Part shown: piece after piece, positions 26,016-35,022 of the stretch
How positions within the stretch are numbered: position 1 is the first letter of the stretch
Layout of the letters: every line of letters starts with the position of its first letter
DNA from: Paenibacillus sp. 32O-W
GTDB lineage: Bacteria > Bacillota > Bacilli > Paenibacillales > NBRC-103111
DNA length: 64,000 nucleotides
Direction of reading: 5' to 3'
Assembly: GCF_007679495.1 (NCBI RefSeq)
Contig: NZ_VEGP01000005.1
Location: 1 to 64,000, forward strand
Position numbers and translations under genes: made by a program
Notes under the pieces: generated by a model
Seen by the model: only the letters and a program-made list of their open reading frames with translations
Database searches by the model: none
What the model was told of the DNA's origin: nothing

Positions 26016-26909
26016 TCAATTCCTCCCTTTTCCTGCATCTTCCATCAACAAACTGCTGAGGGCACGGGCAATGATTCGGCCAGCGGTCTTCGGCGCGACA
26101 ATTCCCGGAAGGCCAGGAGCAAGCAGCGCTTTGATCCCTCTCTTCTCCGCGAAGCGAAAATCGGTTCCGCCAGGCTTCGAAGCAAGGTCAATAATCAAGG
26201 CGCGGTGAGGAATTTTGGCAATGATCTGTGCTGTGATAATCATAGTCGGTATCGTATTAAAAATCAAGTCGATCTCCTTGACATGTTCGGCTAAATCACG
26301 GATATAGAAAGGCTCGAAGCCCATTTCCCATGCCCGGGCATAATGCTCCGGCTTCCTTATTCCTACTTTTACCTTAGCCCCCAATCCCTGCAGCGTCCTG
26401 GCCATCGTCAGCCCTGTTCTTCCCATTCCCAGAACCATGCTTCTGGAGCCGTGAATAGTTATGTCCGTGTTTTGGATAGCCATCATAAGCGCGCCTTCGG
26501 CCGTAGGTATGGAATTGAAAATAGCTACATCATCACGTTCAAACAGCTCAACAAGCCCTACGGAATTTTTGCCGCACAGCATTTTCAGATTAGGCTTGGC
26601 TATCCCCGTATAGATCTTGCAGTGGCCGGGGAGTGCTTTCATATGGGCATCGTCAAGAATGAGCTCCTCTGAAGAGAAGATCGACATCACTTGACCATCG
26701 TCTTCCATCCCCGAAGCAGGCAGAACGACTGCATCGCTCTTGCTCAAGGACTCGGGCAGAAGCTTCGCCCGGGTAACTCCGTTATATGAGGATTGAAGAT
26801 TGTCAAAGCCGATCAATTGCACCGAAGCGTCCAATTCCGATAATTGCTCTATGACTTCCAACTGCCGGGCATCTCCGCCTATGAATGTAACTTGGATTCC
26901 GGTAAGCAA
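26016..26909 (-). CDS. spoVFA: Dipicolinate synthase subunit A
   Basis: 297 residues, dehydrogenase-like (DpaA): N-terminal IGGDARQLEVIEQL and an NAD-binding loop VLGMGRTGLTMARTLQGLG. I place the start at TTG 26909 (MLTGIQVTFIGGDARQ): AAAAGGG is 8 bases upstream and the protein then begins like B. subtilis SpoVFA; the GTG at 26918 is too close to the RBS. First gene of the operon, with a predicted SigK promoter. Confidence 0.93.
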   Translation of the reverse strand: MLTGIQVTFIGGDARQLEVIEQLSELDASVQLIGFDNLQSSYNGVTRAKLLPESLSKSDAVVLPASGMEDDGQVMSIFSSEELILDDAHMKALPGHCKIYTGIAKPNLKMLCGKNSVGLVELFERDDVAIFNSIPTAEGALMMAIQNTDITIHGSRSMVLGMGRTGLTMARTLQGLGAKVKVGIRKPEHYARAWEMGFEPFYIRDLAEHVKEIDLIFNTIPTMIITAQIIAKIPHRALIIDLASKPGGTDFRFAEKRGIKALLAPGLPGIVAPKTAGRIIARALSSLLMEDAGKGRN

Positions 26910-26947
26910 TGTCAACACCCTTTTCTCAAATGCCGTTCTCGATAAAA

Positions 26948-26975
26948 TAGTTTATGCCGAGGCCCAGTAAGGGGT
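26948..26975 (-). promoter_or_regulatory. Predicted SigK promoter of spoVFA operon
   Basis: Minus strand AC - 17 bases - CATAAACTA, an exact match to the known SigK pattern (AC, 17, CATAnnnTA), about 40 bases before the gene. SigK transcribes spoVF in B. subtilis. Confidence 0.7.
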
Positions 26976-26997
26976 GACAGCGTCAATGGCCCGCGTT

Positions 26998-27029
26998 TTG
27001 TTGCCGGACCGTCATCTCCCCGGCAACAA
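26998..27029. repeat. Ten-base palindrome upstream of spoVFA
   Basis: TTGTTGCCGG-accgtcatctcc-CCGGCAACAA. No T tract on the minus strand, so probably not the dut terminator. Located just upstream of the SigK -35. Remaining 27030-27206 shows nothing recognisable. Confidence 0.5.
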
Positions 27030-27206
27030 CCAGTCTTCCCAAAAGGGACGAATAGCTTTCGAAGCCTATGCGGGATCCCGGATCTTGAAAAGCCTGCCAG
27101 GAATTTCTGCGCTTTAACGGCGGCTAAACTCTTCCGCTGTTCCCGATCGCCTTCCTGCCTGCTTCAATTAAGATTTATACAGTGCTTTTCATATAAAAAT
27201 AAAAAA

Positions 27207-27232
27207 GACCGCCGAATTCCAAATCGGCAGTC
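27207..27232 (-). terminator. Terminator after dut
   Basis: Minus strand GACTGCCGA-tttggaat-TCGGCGGTC followed by TTTTTTATTTTT. Confidence 0.88.
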
Positions 27233-27295
27233 TTCATTGAAAATATGGTTACGGCGGCATCATCAACGATCTCCGCTCGTATTAGGAACGTGAGT

Positions 27296-27742
27296 TTATT
27301 TGCCGGTATGTCCGAATCCCCCGGCGCCCCTCCCGGTCTCTGACAATTCCTCCACTTCTTCCAAGCGAACAGAGGGAACGTACTGGAACACCATCTGCGC
27401 AATTCGCTCATTGCGGGATATCACGAACGGTTCCTGACCATGATTGATCAGCAGAACCTTGACCTCCCCCCGATAATCGGCATCCACTGTTCCGGGGGAA
27501 TTAAGAGCCGTAATCCCGTGCTTAAGGGCCAATCCGCTCCGCGGCCGGATTTGGGCCTCCAGCTCACCCGGCATGGCCAGACTAAATCCGGTCGGGATCA
27601 GGCCCCTTTCTCCCGGCTGAAGCGTGACCGGCTCCGATACAGCGGCATATAGGTCGAATCCGCTGGCCAGCTCGGACATTTTCTGCGGAAGCTGAATATC
27701 TTCATTTCCCGGAAGCCTCTTAATTTGAACCAAATGCTGCAA
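27296..27742 (-). CDS. dut: Deoxyuridine 5'-triphosphate nucleotidohydrolase
   Basis: Trimeric dUTPase, hydrolyses dUTP to dUMP. 148 residues with all five motifs: ASGFDLYA, RPRSGLA, GTVDADYRGE, RIAQMVF and C-terminal GGFGHTG. TTG at 27742 chosen because GGAGGGA is 5 bases upstream; an earlier frame start would add 15 unrelated residues. It overlaps the mlpA 3' end by 23 bases. Confidence 0.92.
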   Translation of the reverse strand: MQHLVQIKRLPGNEDIQLPQKMSELASGFDLYAAVSEPVTLQPGERGLIPTGFSLAMPGELEAQIRPRSGLALKHGITALNSPGTVDADYRGEVKVLLINHGQEPFVISRNERIAQMVFQYVPSVRLEEVEELSETGRGAGGFGHTGK

Positions 27743-28985
27743 GTTGATCCCTCCTGAATCCTTGTATGACTTTATCTGATTGTCCAACCATAGCTAAAGC
27801 GAAAGGCCGGGAAAACAATTCCTTCGTCACCTGCCGAATTTCTTCCTGCGTAACCGCCTCAATCCTGCCGATAATATCATCGATGGTCAAATGGCGGCCG
27901 AGCATAAGCTCGTTCTTGCCCATCCGGTTCATCCGGCTGCTCGTGCTCTCCAAGCTCAGGAGGAGACTGCCCTTCAACTGCTCCTTCCCCTTCTTCAATT
28001 CCGCGTCTGTCAGCCCCTGGACGATCATTTCTTCAATGATCTCCATAGAAACCTTAAGTACCTCTTCCGTCTGTTTGGGAGCCGTGCCCGTATAAATTAC
28101 GAACATTCCGTTATCGACGTGCGAAGAGTGATAGGAATAGACAGAGTAAGCCAGCCCTCTCTTCTCCCTGATCTCCTGGAACAGCCTGGAGCTCATTCCG
28201 CCGCCTATCGTATTGTTTAGAAGAATCATTGCGTAGTAGCGAGGATCCGTCAGCGAGAGCCCCGGCAAAGCCAAACAAATATGATTTTGCTCGGTTTTCT
28301 TCTCGTGATAGATCAGGTCTCCGACAAATCCGGGAGCTTCGTAAACGACCGGGGAGCCCGAACGGTGAGCCCCGCCAAAGTGTTTCTCCAGCAGCTTAAC
28401 CGCATTCTCATCTATATTCCCGGCTACACTGATCACCGTATTATCGACTGTATAATGTTGGTTCATATATTCGCGCAGAGTATCCGAATTCATCCGGTTC
28501 AGATTGTCTTCGACGCCCAGAATAGTATAGCCTAAGGAATGATCGCCGTAAACGGCTTTGGCCAACAGATCATGAACCAGATCATCCGGAGTGTCCTCAT
28601 ACATGGAGATTTCCTCCAGAATGACATTCCGTTCTTTCTCCAGTTCGCTCTCATCCAAACGGGAATGAAAGTACATATCCGCCAGCACATCCACCGCAAT
28701 AGGCAGATGTTCATCCAAAACTTTAGCATAGTAACAAGTATATTCCTTCGTCGTAAACGCGTTGACGTTGCCCCCGATACCGTCGAACACCTCAGCGATA
28801 TCCCGCGCAGAATAGCGGTCCGTTCCTTTAAAGAGCATGTGCTCTATAAAATGCGAAATGCCATTCTGCTCCGGTGTTTCGTTCCTCGACCCGGTCTTCA
28901 CCCATATTCCGATCGCCACGGATCGGATGGACGGGATCGGCTCGAGAACAACCCTTAAGCCATTCGATAATTGATGTTTGATCAC
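27720..28985 (-). CDS. mlpA: M16 zinc protease MlpA (YmxG)
   Basis: Mitochondrial-processing-peptidase-like protease, 421 residues, zinc motif HFIEH (45-49) with distal glutamate in ERNVILEEI; REKRGLAYSVYSYHS substrate-binding region. GTG start at 28985, with TAGGAGGA upstream. In B. subtilis the gene lies between ylxY and ymxH. Probably cytoplasmic. Confidence 0.93.
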   Translation of the reverse strand: MIKHQLSNGLRVVLEPIPSIRSVAIGIWVKTGSRNETPEQNGISHFIEHMLFKGTDRYSARDIAEVFDGIGGNVNAFTTKEYTCYYAKVLDEHLPIAVDVLADMYFHSRLDESELEKERNVILEEISMYEDTPDDLVHDLLAKAVYGDHSLGYTILGVEDNLNRMNSDTLREYMNQHYTVDNTVISVAGNIDENAVKLLEKHFGGAHRSGSPVVYEAPGFVGDLIYHEKKTEQNHICLALPGLSLTDPRYYAMILLNNTIGGGMSSRLFQEIREKRGLAYSVYSYHSSHVDNGMFVIYTGTAPKQTEEVLKVSMEIIEEMIVQGLTDAELKKGKEQLKGSLLLSLESTSSRMNRMGKNELMLGRHLTIDDIIGRIEAVTQEEIRQVTKELFSRPFALAMVGQSDKVIQGFRRDQLAAFGSN

Positions 28986-29027
28986 TATTTTCCTCCTATA
29001 CAGGTTTCGCAAGGCTCCCCTGCTAAC

Positions 29028-30038
29028 TCATTCTCCCGGATCAGGTACCCGATCGGAAGATAACAATTCGCTAACCGTGCCGAGAACAAGCCCTCTTCCT
29101 TTAATTTCCTTGATCATCCCTTCCAGGGACAGCGAAGCAGATTCCGTCGGGTGCATTAGAATCATCGCCCCCGGCTCGAGGCGATTGGCTATTCTGGTAA
29201 GAATGGTTTGCGGGGAAGGCTTCCTCCAATCCACCGTATCAATAGTCCATAGCACCGTCTTCAAGTTTAATTCAGCGGCAATTTTTACCGTTTGCTGGTT
29301 AAAATCCCCCGAGGGCGGCGCAAACAGCTTATTCTCTACCCCGAGATGCTCCTTGAGCAGCTTTTCCGTCTTGCTGATTTCCTGAACGGCCTGCTCTCGG
29401 CCAAGCTGGCTCATATTTTTATGAGAATAGGCGTGGTTGGACATTTCATGCCCCTTGGAAGCAATTTGCTTGGCGATTTCCACATTTTTGCTTAACCAAG
29501 ACCCGTCCAGGAAAAAGGTTGCCTTGACATTTTCTTGCTCTAACGTCTCCAGCATGCCGGGTATAAACTCATTCCCCCAAGCGACATTGATCATAAGAGC
29601 AACCATCGGCTTATTCGGATTTCCCTTGTAGATAGGCTGCGCGCCTAAATCGTCCAATGAAACCTTGGGCGGAATTTCGCGAAAGACAAGCGGCAGCTTC
29701 TGACCGGGAATCCAGTCCTTGGACAGCTGCAGGGTTCTTTCCATATCCACTTCCCGCCCGTTATAACCGGGAATCGCTTTCCACACCCGGTCGAGCTTAG
29801 CATCAATCGGAGGGATATAAAGCCTCGCCGCCTCTCTTCGAATCGCTTCGAGCCTCTCCTCGGGCGTTGCCCTGTCCTTGGGCTTGGCATTGAGCTGGCC
29901 AAAGACAGGTATCGCCTCCGGCCCCGCCTTGCCCTTGACATGGTCAAAGTAGTCCTGCATGAACGGCATCTGGAACAAAGCAAAGATGACAGCCCCTATT
30001 CCGGCTATGACCGAAGCCAAACGTTTATTAGCGCTCAT
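29028..30038 (-). CDS. ylxY: Polysaccharide deacetylase-like sporulation protein YlxY
   Basis: 336 residues: N-terminal membrane anchor (about 6-26), a spacer, then a NodB fold (about 140-330). The zinc-ligand pair H(A)xxH is present in SNHAYSHKN, and APPSGDFN, DTVDWRKP and LMHPT are recognisable. Motif 1, normally TFDDG, reads MINVAWGN, so both acidic residues are lost; catalytic activity is doubtful. It sits between pnp and mlpA, as in B. subtilis. Confidence 0.9.
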   Translation of the reverse strand: MSANKRLASVIAGIGAVIFALFQMPFMQDYFDHVKGKAGPEAIPVFGQLNAKPKDRATPEERLEAIRREAARLYIPPIDAKLDRVWKAIPGYNGREVDMERTLQLSKDWIPGQKLPLVFREIPPKVSLDDLGAQPIYKGNPNKPMVALMINVAWGNEFIPGMLETLEQENVKATFFLDGSWLSKNVEIAKQIASKGHEMSNHAYSHKNMSQLGREQAVQEISKTEKLLKEHLGVENKLFAPPSGDFNQQTVKIAAELNLKTVLWTIDTVDWRKPSPQTILTRIANRLEPGAMILMHPTESASLSLEGMIKEIKGRGLVLGTVSELLSSDRVPDPGE

Positions 30039-30150
30039 CTTCTATTCTCCCCGGATCAATATTGGGTACCCGGCTGAAAATACGGCCGAGTTCCTTGTTT
30101 GTCCCATCTTATGCTGGGCAGGGAAGGATTAGAATGAGGTTCAAATAAAA

Positions 30151-30174
30151 AAGAGACAGACTGATCTGACTCTT
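30151..30174 (-). terminator. Terminator after pnp
   Basis: Minus strand AAGAGTCAGA-tcag-TCTGTCTCTT followed by TTTTATT; one mismatch in the stem. Confidence 0.8.
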
Positions 30175-30205
30175 TATTTTATCGTATTTATTGTAAAGGA
30201 ACAAA

Positions 30206-32290
30206 TTATTGGGTCAAAGTAGCCTTCCGCGAAAGATTGATTCTTCCTTGAGAGTCGATCTCGGTCACTTTGACGGTAATCGAATCGCCGACAGAAACTA
30301 CATCCTCAACCTTGGCCACCCGTTCGGTTGACAATTGCGAGATATGAACAAGCCCTTCCTTATTGGGAAGAATCTCGACGAAAGCACCGAATTTCTCAAC
30401 CCGTTTGACCGTACCGAGGTAGGTTTCACCTACTACAACCTCCCGGACAATGCCTTCGATGATGTTCTTGGCCTTCTCGTTCATTTCAGCATCGGAGGAG
30501 GCAATATAGACGGTTCCATCCTGCTCGATATCGATTTTAACACCTGTCTCATCAATGATCTTATTGATGATCTTGCCGCCGGAACCGATGACGTCTCTAA
30601 TTTTATCCGGGTTAATATGCAGGGTAATAATCTTGGGTGCATATGGCGAGAGCTCTTTCCTCGGCTCTTTGATCGTCTGGAGCATTTTATCCAGAATGAA
30701 CATCCGTCCCTCTCTCGCTTGGCTTAACGCTTCTGACAAAATCTTGCGGTCGATCCCGTCGATTTTGATATCCATTTGGATGGCCGTCACCCCTGCGGAC
30801 GTTCCCGCCACTTTAAAGTCCATATCTCCAAGGTGATCTTCCATTCCTTGAATATCCGTCAGGATAGATACATTCTCCCCATCCTTAATCAAACCCATCG
30901 CAATTCCGGCTACCGGAGCTTTAATCGGCACTCCAGCATCCATTAAAGCCATTGTGCTTGCGCATATACTTGCTTGCGAAGTCGAGCCGTTGGATTCCAG
31001 CACTTCGGAAACAAGACGAATGGTATAGGGGAACTCGCTCTCGGACGGAATAACCATCTCCAAGGCTCTTTCTCCCAAAGCTCCGTGTCCGATTTCCCGT
31101 CTACCCGGCGCACGCAGCGGTCTGGCTTCCCCTACGCTGAACGGCGGGAAATTGTAATGGTGCATGAACCGCTTGGTCTCTTCCAGATCCAGTCCGTCCA
31201 AGATTTGAACATCGCCCAAGGCGCCCAGCGTACAAATACTGAGGGCTTGAGTTTGTCCGCGCGTGAACAGGGCGGAGCCGTGAGTCCTCGGCAGCAGGCC
31301 GGTATCGCATTCAATCGGACGGATTTCGTCCAAAGCCCTGCCATCGGGTCGAACCTTATCATGGGTTATCAGACGGCGGACTTCTTCTTTCACAATGTTG
31401 TAAAGCACCTCGTTGACGTCGCTCATCCGTTCGGGAGTCTCTTCATAAACGGCGGTAAAATGCTCGACAGCTTCCGCATTGATGGCGTCAATCGCATCCT
31501 GGCGGGCTTGCTTCTCCGGAATGCGTACCGCTTCCACCAAGCGTTCATGGGCATAAGCGCGTACCGCAGCATCTACTTCTTCATCGATTTGATGCAGCTT
31601 TACTTCCATTTTGGGCTTACCGTTCTCCGCGGTAAACTGCTCGATTTTCTCCACGATTTTCTTAATTTCATCATGCCCGAACATGATCGCTTCCAGCATA
31701 ATTTCCTCGGGAACCTCGTGAGCCTCGGCTTCCACCATCATGATGGCATCCTTCGTACCGGCAACAACGAGGTAAAGCTCGCTGGCCTTGCTCTGCTCCA
31801 CAGTCGGATTAATAACGAACTGGCCGTCGACCCGTCCGACAATCACTCCGCCGATCGGTCCGTTGAACGGGACATCAGAGATGCTGAGCGCGGCCGATGT
31901 GCCGATCATGGCAACAATATCCGGCGAGCAATCCTGTTCAACACTCATTACTATATTGACGATTTGCACGTCGTTGCGGAAGCCTTCAGGAAACAACGGA
32001 CGGATTGGCCGGTCTGTGAGACGGCTGGCCAGAATAGCTTTCTGCGTCGGTCTTCCTTCTCTCTTAGGATAGCCCCCGGGAATCTTGCCGACGGAATACA
32101 ATCTTTCTTCATAGTTGACCGTCAATGGGAAAAAATCGAGATCCTTCGGATCTGACGATGCGGTAACGGTACATAGAACGGCCGTATCCCCGTAACGGGC
32201 CATAACCGCTCCGTTAGCCTGCTTGGCCAATCTTCCCGTTTCGAGAATGAGCGGCCTGCCGCCTAGTTCCATATGTATTTTCTTCTCCAT
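30206..32290 (-). CDS. pnp: Polyribonucleotide nucleotidyltransferase (PNPase)
   Basis: Phosphorolytic 3'-5' exoribonuclease of the RNA degradosome. 694 residues: two RNase PH domains ([64 protein letters not shown]), then KH ([15 protein letters not shown]) and S1 ([16 protein letters not shown]). ATG with AGGAGG 5 bases upstream. The 330-base leader contains a terminator-like hairpin. Confidence 0.97.
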   Translation of the reverse strand: MEKKIHMELGGRPLILETGRLAKQANGAVMARYGDTAVLCTVTASSDPKDLDFFPLTVNYEERLYSVGKIPGGYPKREGRPTQKAILASRLTDRPIRPLFPEGFRNDVQIVNIVMSVEQDCSPDIVAMIGTSAALSISDVPFNGPIGGVIVGRVDGQFVINPTVEQSKASELYLVVAGTKDAIMMVEAEAHEVPEEIMLEAIMFGHDEIKKIVEKIEQFTAENGKPKMEVKLHQIDEEVDAAVRAYAHERLVEAVRIPEKQARQDAIDAINAEAVEHFTAVYEETPERMSDVNEVLYNIVKEEVRRLITHDKVRPDGRALDEIRPIECDTGLLPRTHGSALFTRGQTQALSICTLGALGDVQILDGLDLEETKRFMHHYNFPPFSVGEARPLRAPGRREIGHGALGERALEMVIPSESEFPYTIRLVSEVLESNGSTSQASICASTMALMDAGVPIKAPVAGIAMGLIKDGENVSILTDIQGMEDHLGDMDFKVAGTSAGVTAIQMDIKIDGIDRKILSEALSQAREGRMFILDKMLQTIKEPRKELSPYAPKIITLHINPDKIRDVIGSGGKIINKIIDETGVKIDIEQDGTVYIASSDAEMNEKAKNIIEGIVREVVVGETYLGTVKRVEKFGAFVEILPNKEGLVHISQLSTERVAKVEDVVSVGDSITVKVTEIDSQGRINLSRKATLTQ

Positions 32291-32396
32291 ACTTACCTCC
32301 TGCTATGTGGGACTTGGTTCTAATTATTCTGTATCTGTACTAGCATTTCCTTCTTGACAGCAAATCATAATCGACTTGCTTCCTGACAGGAACTAT

Positions 32397-32426
32397 AAAA
32401 GACCCACGGAAACCATTTCCGTATCT
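32397..32426 (-). promoter_or_regulatory. Terminator-like hairpin in the pnp leader
   Basis: Minus strand AAGAT-ACGGAAA-tgg-TTTCCGT-GGG-TCTTTTATAG, about 110 bases before the pnp start and 130 bases after the rpsO terminator. Could be an attenuator or the RNase-processed stem through which PNPase autoregulates in other bacteria. The surrounding 32291-32554 contains no gene. Confidence 0.4.
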
Positions 32427-32554
32427 TAATGGGGAAGACGCATGTGCATTGCCGGGAAAGATCAGGGAAGCAGAATAAAAGTCTGATGTTCCAAGGACAA
32501 CTCCTTCGTCTTTCTTCCATAAGAGGGGGGTGTCTTGCAAAAAGAAAGTATGCG

Positions 32555-32611
32555 AAAAAGCAACCTTGCCGTCTATGCAGAAGTACTGCATGATTAAACA
32601 AAGTTGCTTTT
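32555..32611 (-). terminator. Terminator after rpsO
   Basis: Minus strand AAAAGCAACTTTG ... CAAGGTTGCTTTTT with an inner perfect hairpin ATGCAG-tactt-CTGCAT (32575-32591) inside the loop. Confidence 0.8.
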
Positions 32612-32623
32612 CTACAATTGAAC

Positions 32624-32893
32624 CTATCTGCGAAGACCCAATTTCTCGATTAACGCGCTGTAACGTTTAACATCGTTATTCTTCAAATAGGCCAACAGCT
32701 TACGGCGTTGTCCGACCATCTTCAAAAGACCGCGGCGAGAATGGTGGTCTTTCTTGTGCGTACGCAAATGATTGGTCAAGTTTACGATGTTTTCCGTAAG
32801 GATAGCAATTTGTACTTCAGGAGAACCGGTATCCGTCTCGTGAACCTTATGCTCCTGAATCAGTTGTTGCTTACGTTCTTGGGTAAGTGCCAT
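32624..32893 (-). CDS. rpsO: 30S ribosomal protein S15
   Basis: 89 residues, full family length. ATG at 32893 set by GAGGAGGTG; contains [31 protein letters not shown] and the C-terminal GLRR. The frame continues upstream into the leader without a real start. Binds 16S rRNA h20-h22. Own predicted promoter and terminator, between ribF and pnp. Confidence 0.97.
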   Translation of the reverse strand: MALTQERKQQLIQEHKVHETDTGSPEVQIAILTENIVNLTNHLRTHKKDHHSRRGLLKMVGQRRKLLAYLKNNDVKRYSALIEKLGLRR

Positions 32894-33015
32894 CCTGTTC
32901 ACCTCCTCATAATCTAAAGAATCGCCTGCAGCCCAGAAACCGCCGGAGCAGCGGATGTCCGCGCTGAGGTTCAGTCTTCTTCGTCCCGGAGAGATTACCC
33001 TCCATAAGACGAACA
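32894..33015 (-). promoter_or_regulatory. Structured 5' leader of rpsO, candidate S15 autoregulatory element
   Basis: Two stable hairpins can be drawn on the minus strand: TTCGTC ... GACGAA with inner GGAG/CTCC (about 33013-32975), and AGC-GCGG-acat-CCGC-T-GCT (about 32966-32947), followed by the RBS. Several Firmicute rpsO leaders bind S15; whether this one does is not shown by sequence alone. Confidence 0.4.
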
Positions 33016-33021
33016 CAATTC

Positions 33022-33050
33022 AGTATAACATAATAAGGTAAGCCAAGTAA
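33022..33050 (-). promoter_or_regulatory. Candidate promoter of rpsO
   Basis: Minus strand TTACTT - 17 bases - TATACT with TGn just before the -10 (extended -10). The weak -35 is compensated by the extension. Confidence 0.5.
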
Positions 33051-33119
33051 ATGGCCCTTATGATAAAAAAGCTCGTAACGTAGCCATTCCGAAGATGAAT
33101 AACCCGTAACTTTAACTTT

Positions 33120-34073
33120 CTAATGCGGCAAAATAGACAGCTTGGTCCTGATGTCTTTCACGTCAGTCCCGATTTGCGCTATCAGCTCATCGACAGAGGA
33201 AAACTTCCGCTCGCTGCGGATAAAATATAAAAACTCCACTTCCAGGCTTCTCCCGTAAAGATCTCCTTCATAGTCCAGCAAATGGACCTCGAGCACAGGA
33301 AGTTTCCGGTCACCTGAAAAGGTCGGTTTTACCCCGATATTAGCCGCCCCGTAATACACATTGCCTTCCCAGATTACTCTGACCGCATAGACTCCGTTCG
33401 CCGGCATGACATAAGCTTCGGATTCGGCAGGATCTATGTTCGCTGTAGGGAAGCCGATGGTCCGCCCCCTCTTGTCCCCCTCTACCACAAGCCCGCGTAC
33501 CGTATATCGGCGCCCTAGCAGAGTCCTTGCTTCCTCCATTTGCCCAGCCTTGAGATGTTCCCGGATCCTTGTGCTGCTTACCTTCTCGCCGTCCATAAGA
33601 AACGGCCGGACCACTTCGACAGCAAACCGGCCCCGGCTTAATTCACACAGTGTGTCGGGAGTGCCCGAGCCCCGGTGCCCAAATCTGAAGTCAAACCCGA
33701 CAATGACCGAACTGACACCGAGCGGCATTAAAAATTGCTCCACAAATTCAGCCGGTGTCAGCTTCGCAAACTCGGGATGAAATTCTACGATATAAGTGCA
33801 ATGGACTCCCATTTGTTCAAATAGTTCTAATTTTTTGGCTAACGGTGTCAAGCTCTGAGTATAATTATCATGTCCAAGCACCGCTCGCGGATGAGGATCG
33901 AAAGTCATGACGGAAGCGGGCAGATCGAGCGATGCCCCCGTCTGCACAGCCCTCGATATCACTTCCCGGTGACCTAGATGAACTCCGTCGAATTCTCCAA
34001 TCGCCATCACCTGGGAAGAAGGCATTCCTTCAAGAGGCAATCGGGTCGGATATTGAATATGGAAAACCTGCAC
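33120..34073 (-). CDS. ribF: Bifunctional riboflavin kinase/FAD synthetase
   Basis: Makes FMN then FAD. 317 residues: nucleotidyl-transferase domain (GEFDGVHLGHREVI, DPHPRAVLG, GFDFRFGHRGSGTP, SSTRIREHL) and riboflavin kinase domain (GRRYTVRGLVVEGDKRGRTI, GFPTANI, YYGAANIG, EVHLLDYEGDLYG). GTG start. Called ribC in B. subtilis. It is 34 bases after truB, as in B. subtilis. Confidence 0.95.
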   Translation of the reverse strand: MQVFHIQYPTRLPLEGMPSSQVMAIGEFDGVHLGHREVISRAVQTGASLDLPASVMTFDPHPRAVLGHDNYTQSLTPLAKKLELFEQMGVHCTYIVEFHPEFAKLTPAEFVEQFLMPLGVSSVIVGFDFRFGHRGSGTPDTLCELSRGRFAVEVVRPFLMDGEKVSSTRIREHLKAGQMEEARTLLGRRYTVRGLVVEGDKRGRTIGFPTANIDPAESEAYVMPANGVYAVRVIWEGNVYYGAANIGVKPTFSGDRKLPVLEVHLLDYEGDLYGRSLEVEFLYFIRSERKFSSVDELIAQIGTDVKDIRTKLSILPH

Positions 34074-34107
34074 TTGGATTCACCTGCAATTCTTACGAGA
34101 TGTCAGC

Positions 34108-35022
34108 TTAATTGAAAATCTTCTCCGGAATCAGAAGAGCGCGCTCTGCGTCCCATCGGAAAATTCCAAGAAATGGATGATTTGCGGCTGCCGAATAAAC
34201 CCGCATGACTCGTCCGTTCCATTCTTCGGCTAGAGGTTCCTCCGGGCGGACCATTCGGCCTTGCAGAGCTCTGACAGCATGCACTTCCGACACGTATGCC
34301 TTGGGAATATGGGGGATTGCTTGATCAGTCGGTATCAGCCGTTCGGAAAGCCTGCCTTCCTTCATCAGCTCTTCGATTTCCGGAATGGACAGGCATCGAT
34401 CAAGCGTAATTGCCCCGGTCGATGAGCGGACCAGGTCAGACATAACCGCAGGATATCCTAATTGCCTCCCCATATCCGTGCACAAGGTTCGAATATAGGT
34501 TCCTTTGGAGCAGCGCACCCTAAACTTTATTTCAGGATGAGGACGGTCCAGCTTCATTTCCAGAAGGTCGATTCCATAGATGGTTACCTGTCTTTTCTTC
34601 CTTTCGACTTCCTGCCCCATTCTGGCCAGTTCGTATAAACGCCGTCCTTCCACTTTCACCGCGGAGTACATGGGCGGTATTTGCTCGATCGTACCGATGA
34701 ACGACTGCACAGCTGCACGAATTTGATCCTCGCTGACCTGTACAGTTTCCACTTCCTCCACTATCCTGCCGCTTAGATCCTCCGTATCGGTTGCCAAACC
34801 CAGCGTAAGGGTCGCTTCATATTCTTTCGGCATGTCCTGAATATACTCAACCACCCGGGTAGCCCTTCCGATACAGAGAGGAAGTACGCCCGTTACTTTA
34901 GGATCCAGCGTTCCGGTATGGCCGATCCTTTTCATCCCGGTGATCCGCCTAACCTTGGCCACCACATCATGAGATGTATAATCCGCCGGCTTCAATACCG
35001 GCAACACGCCTTCCAACGTCAT
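34108..35022 (-). CDS. truB: tRNA pseudouridine-55 synthase
   Basis: 304 residues. Starts GVLPVLKPADYTSHDVV; catalytic Asp in HTGTLDPKVTGVLP; RCSKGTYIRTLCTDMG; C-terminal PUA-like part. The ATG at 35022 overlaps the nrnA stop (ATGA), so the upstream frame extension is not used. Confidence 0.95.
   Translation of the reverse strand: MTLEGVLPVLKPADYTSHDVVAKVRRITGMKRIGHTGTLDPKVTGVLPLCIGRATRVVEYIQDMPKEYEATLTLGLATDTEDLSGRIVEEVETVQVSEDQIRAAVQSFIGTIEQIPPMYSAVKVEGRRLYELARMGQEVERKKRQVTIYGIDLLEMKLDRPHPEIKFRVRCSKGTYIRTLCTDMGRQLGYPAVMSDLVRSSTGAITLDRCLSIPEIEELMKEGRLSERLIPTDQAIPHIPKAYVSEVHAVRALQGRMVRPEEPLAEEWNGRVMRVYSAAANHPFLGIFRWDAERALLIPEKIFN

Noticed and set aside
30974-32155. 393-codon plus-strand frame opposite pnp
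   Set aside because: Antisense to a certain gene; composition mirrors the pnp codon pattern.
32340-32601. Two overlapping 78-83 codon minus-strand frames in the pnp leader
   Set aside because: They span a terminator and a leader hairpin, have no RBS and no family resemblance.
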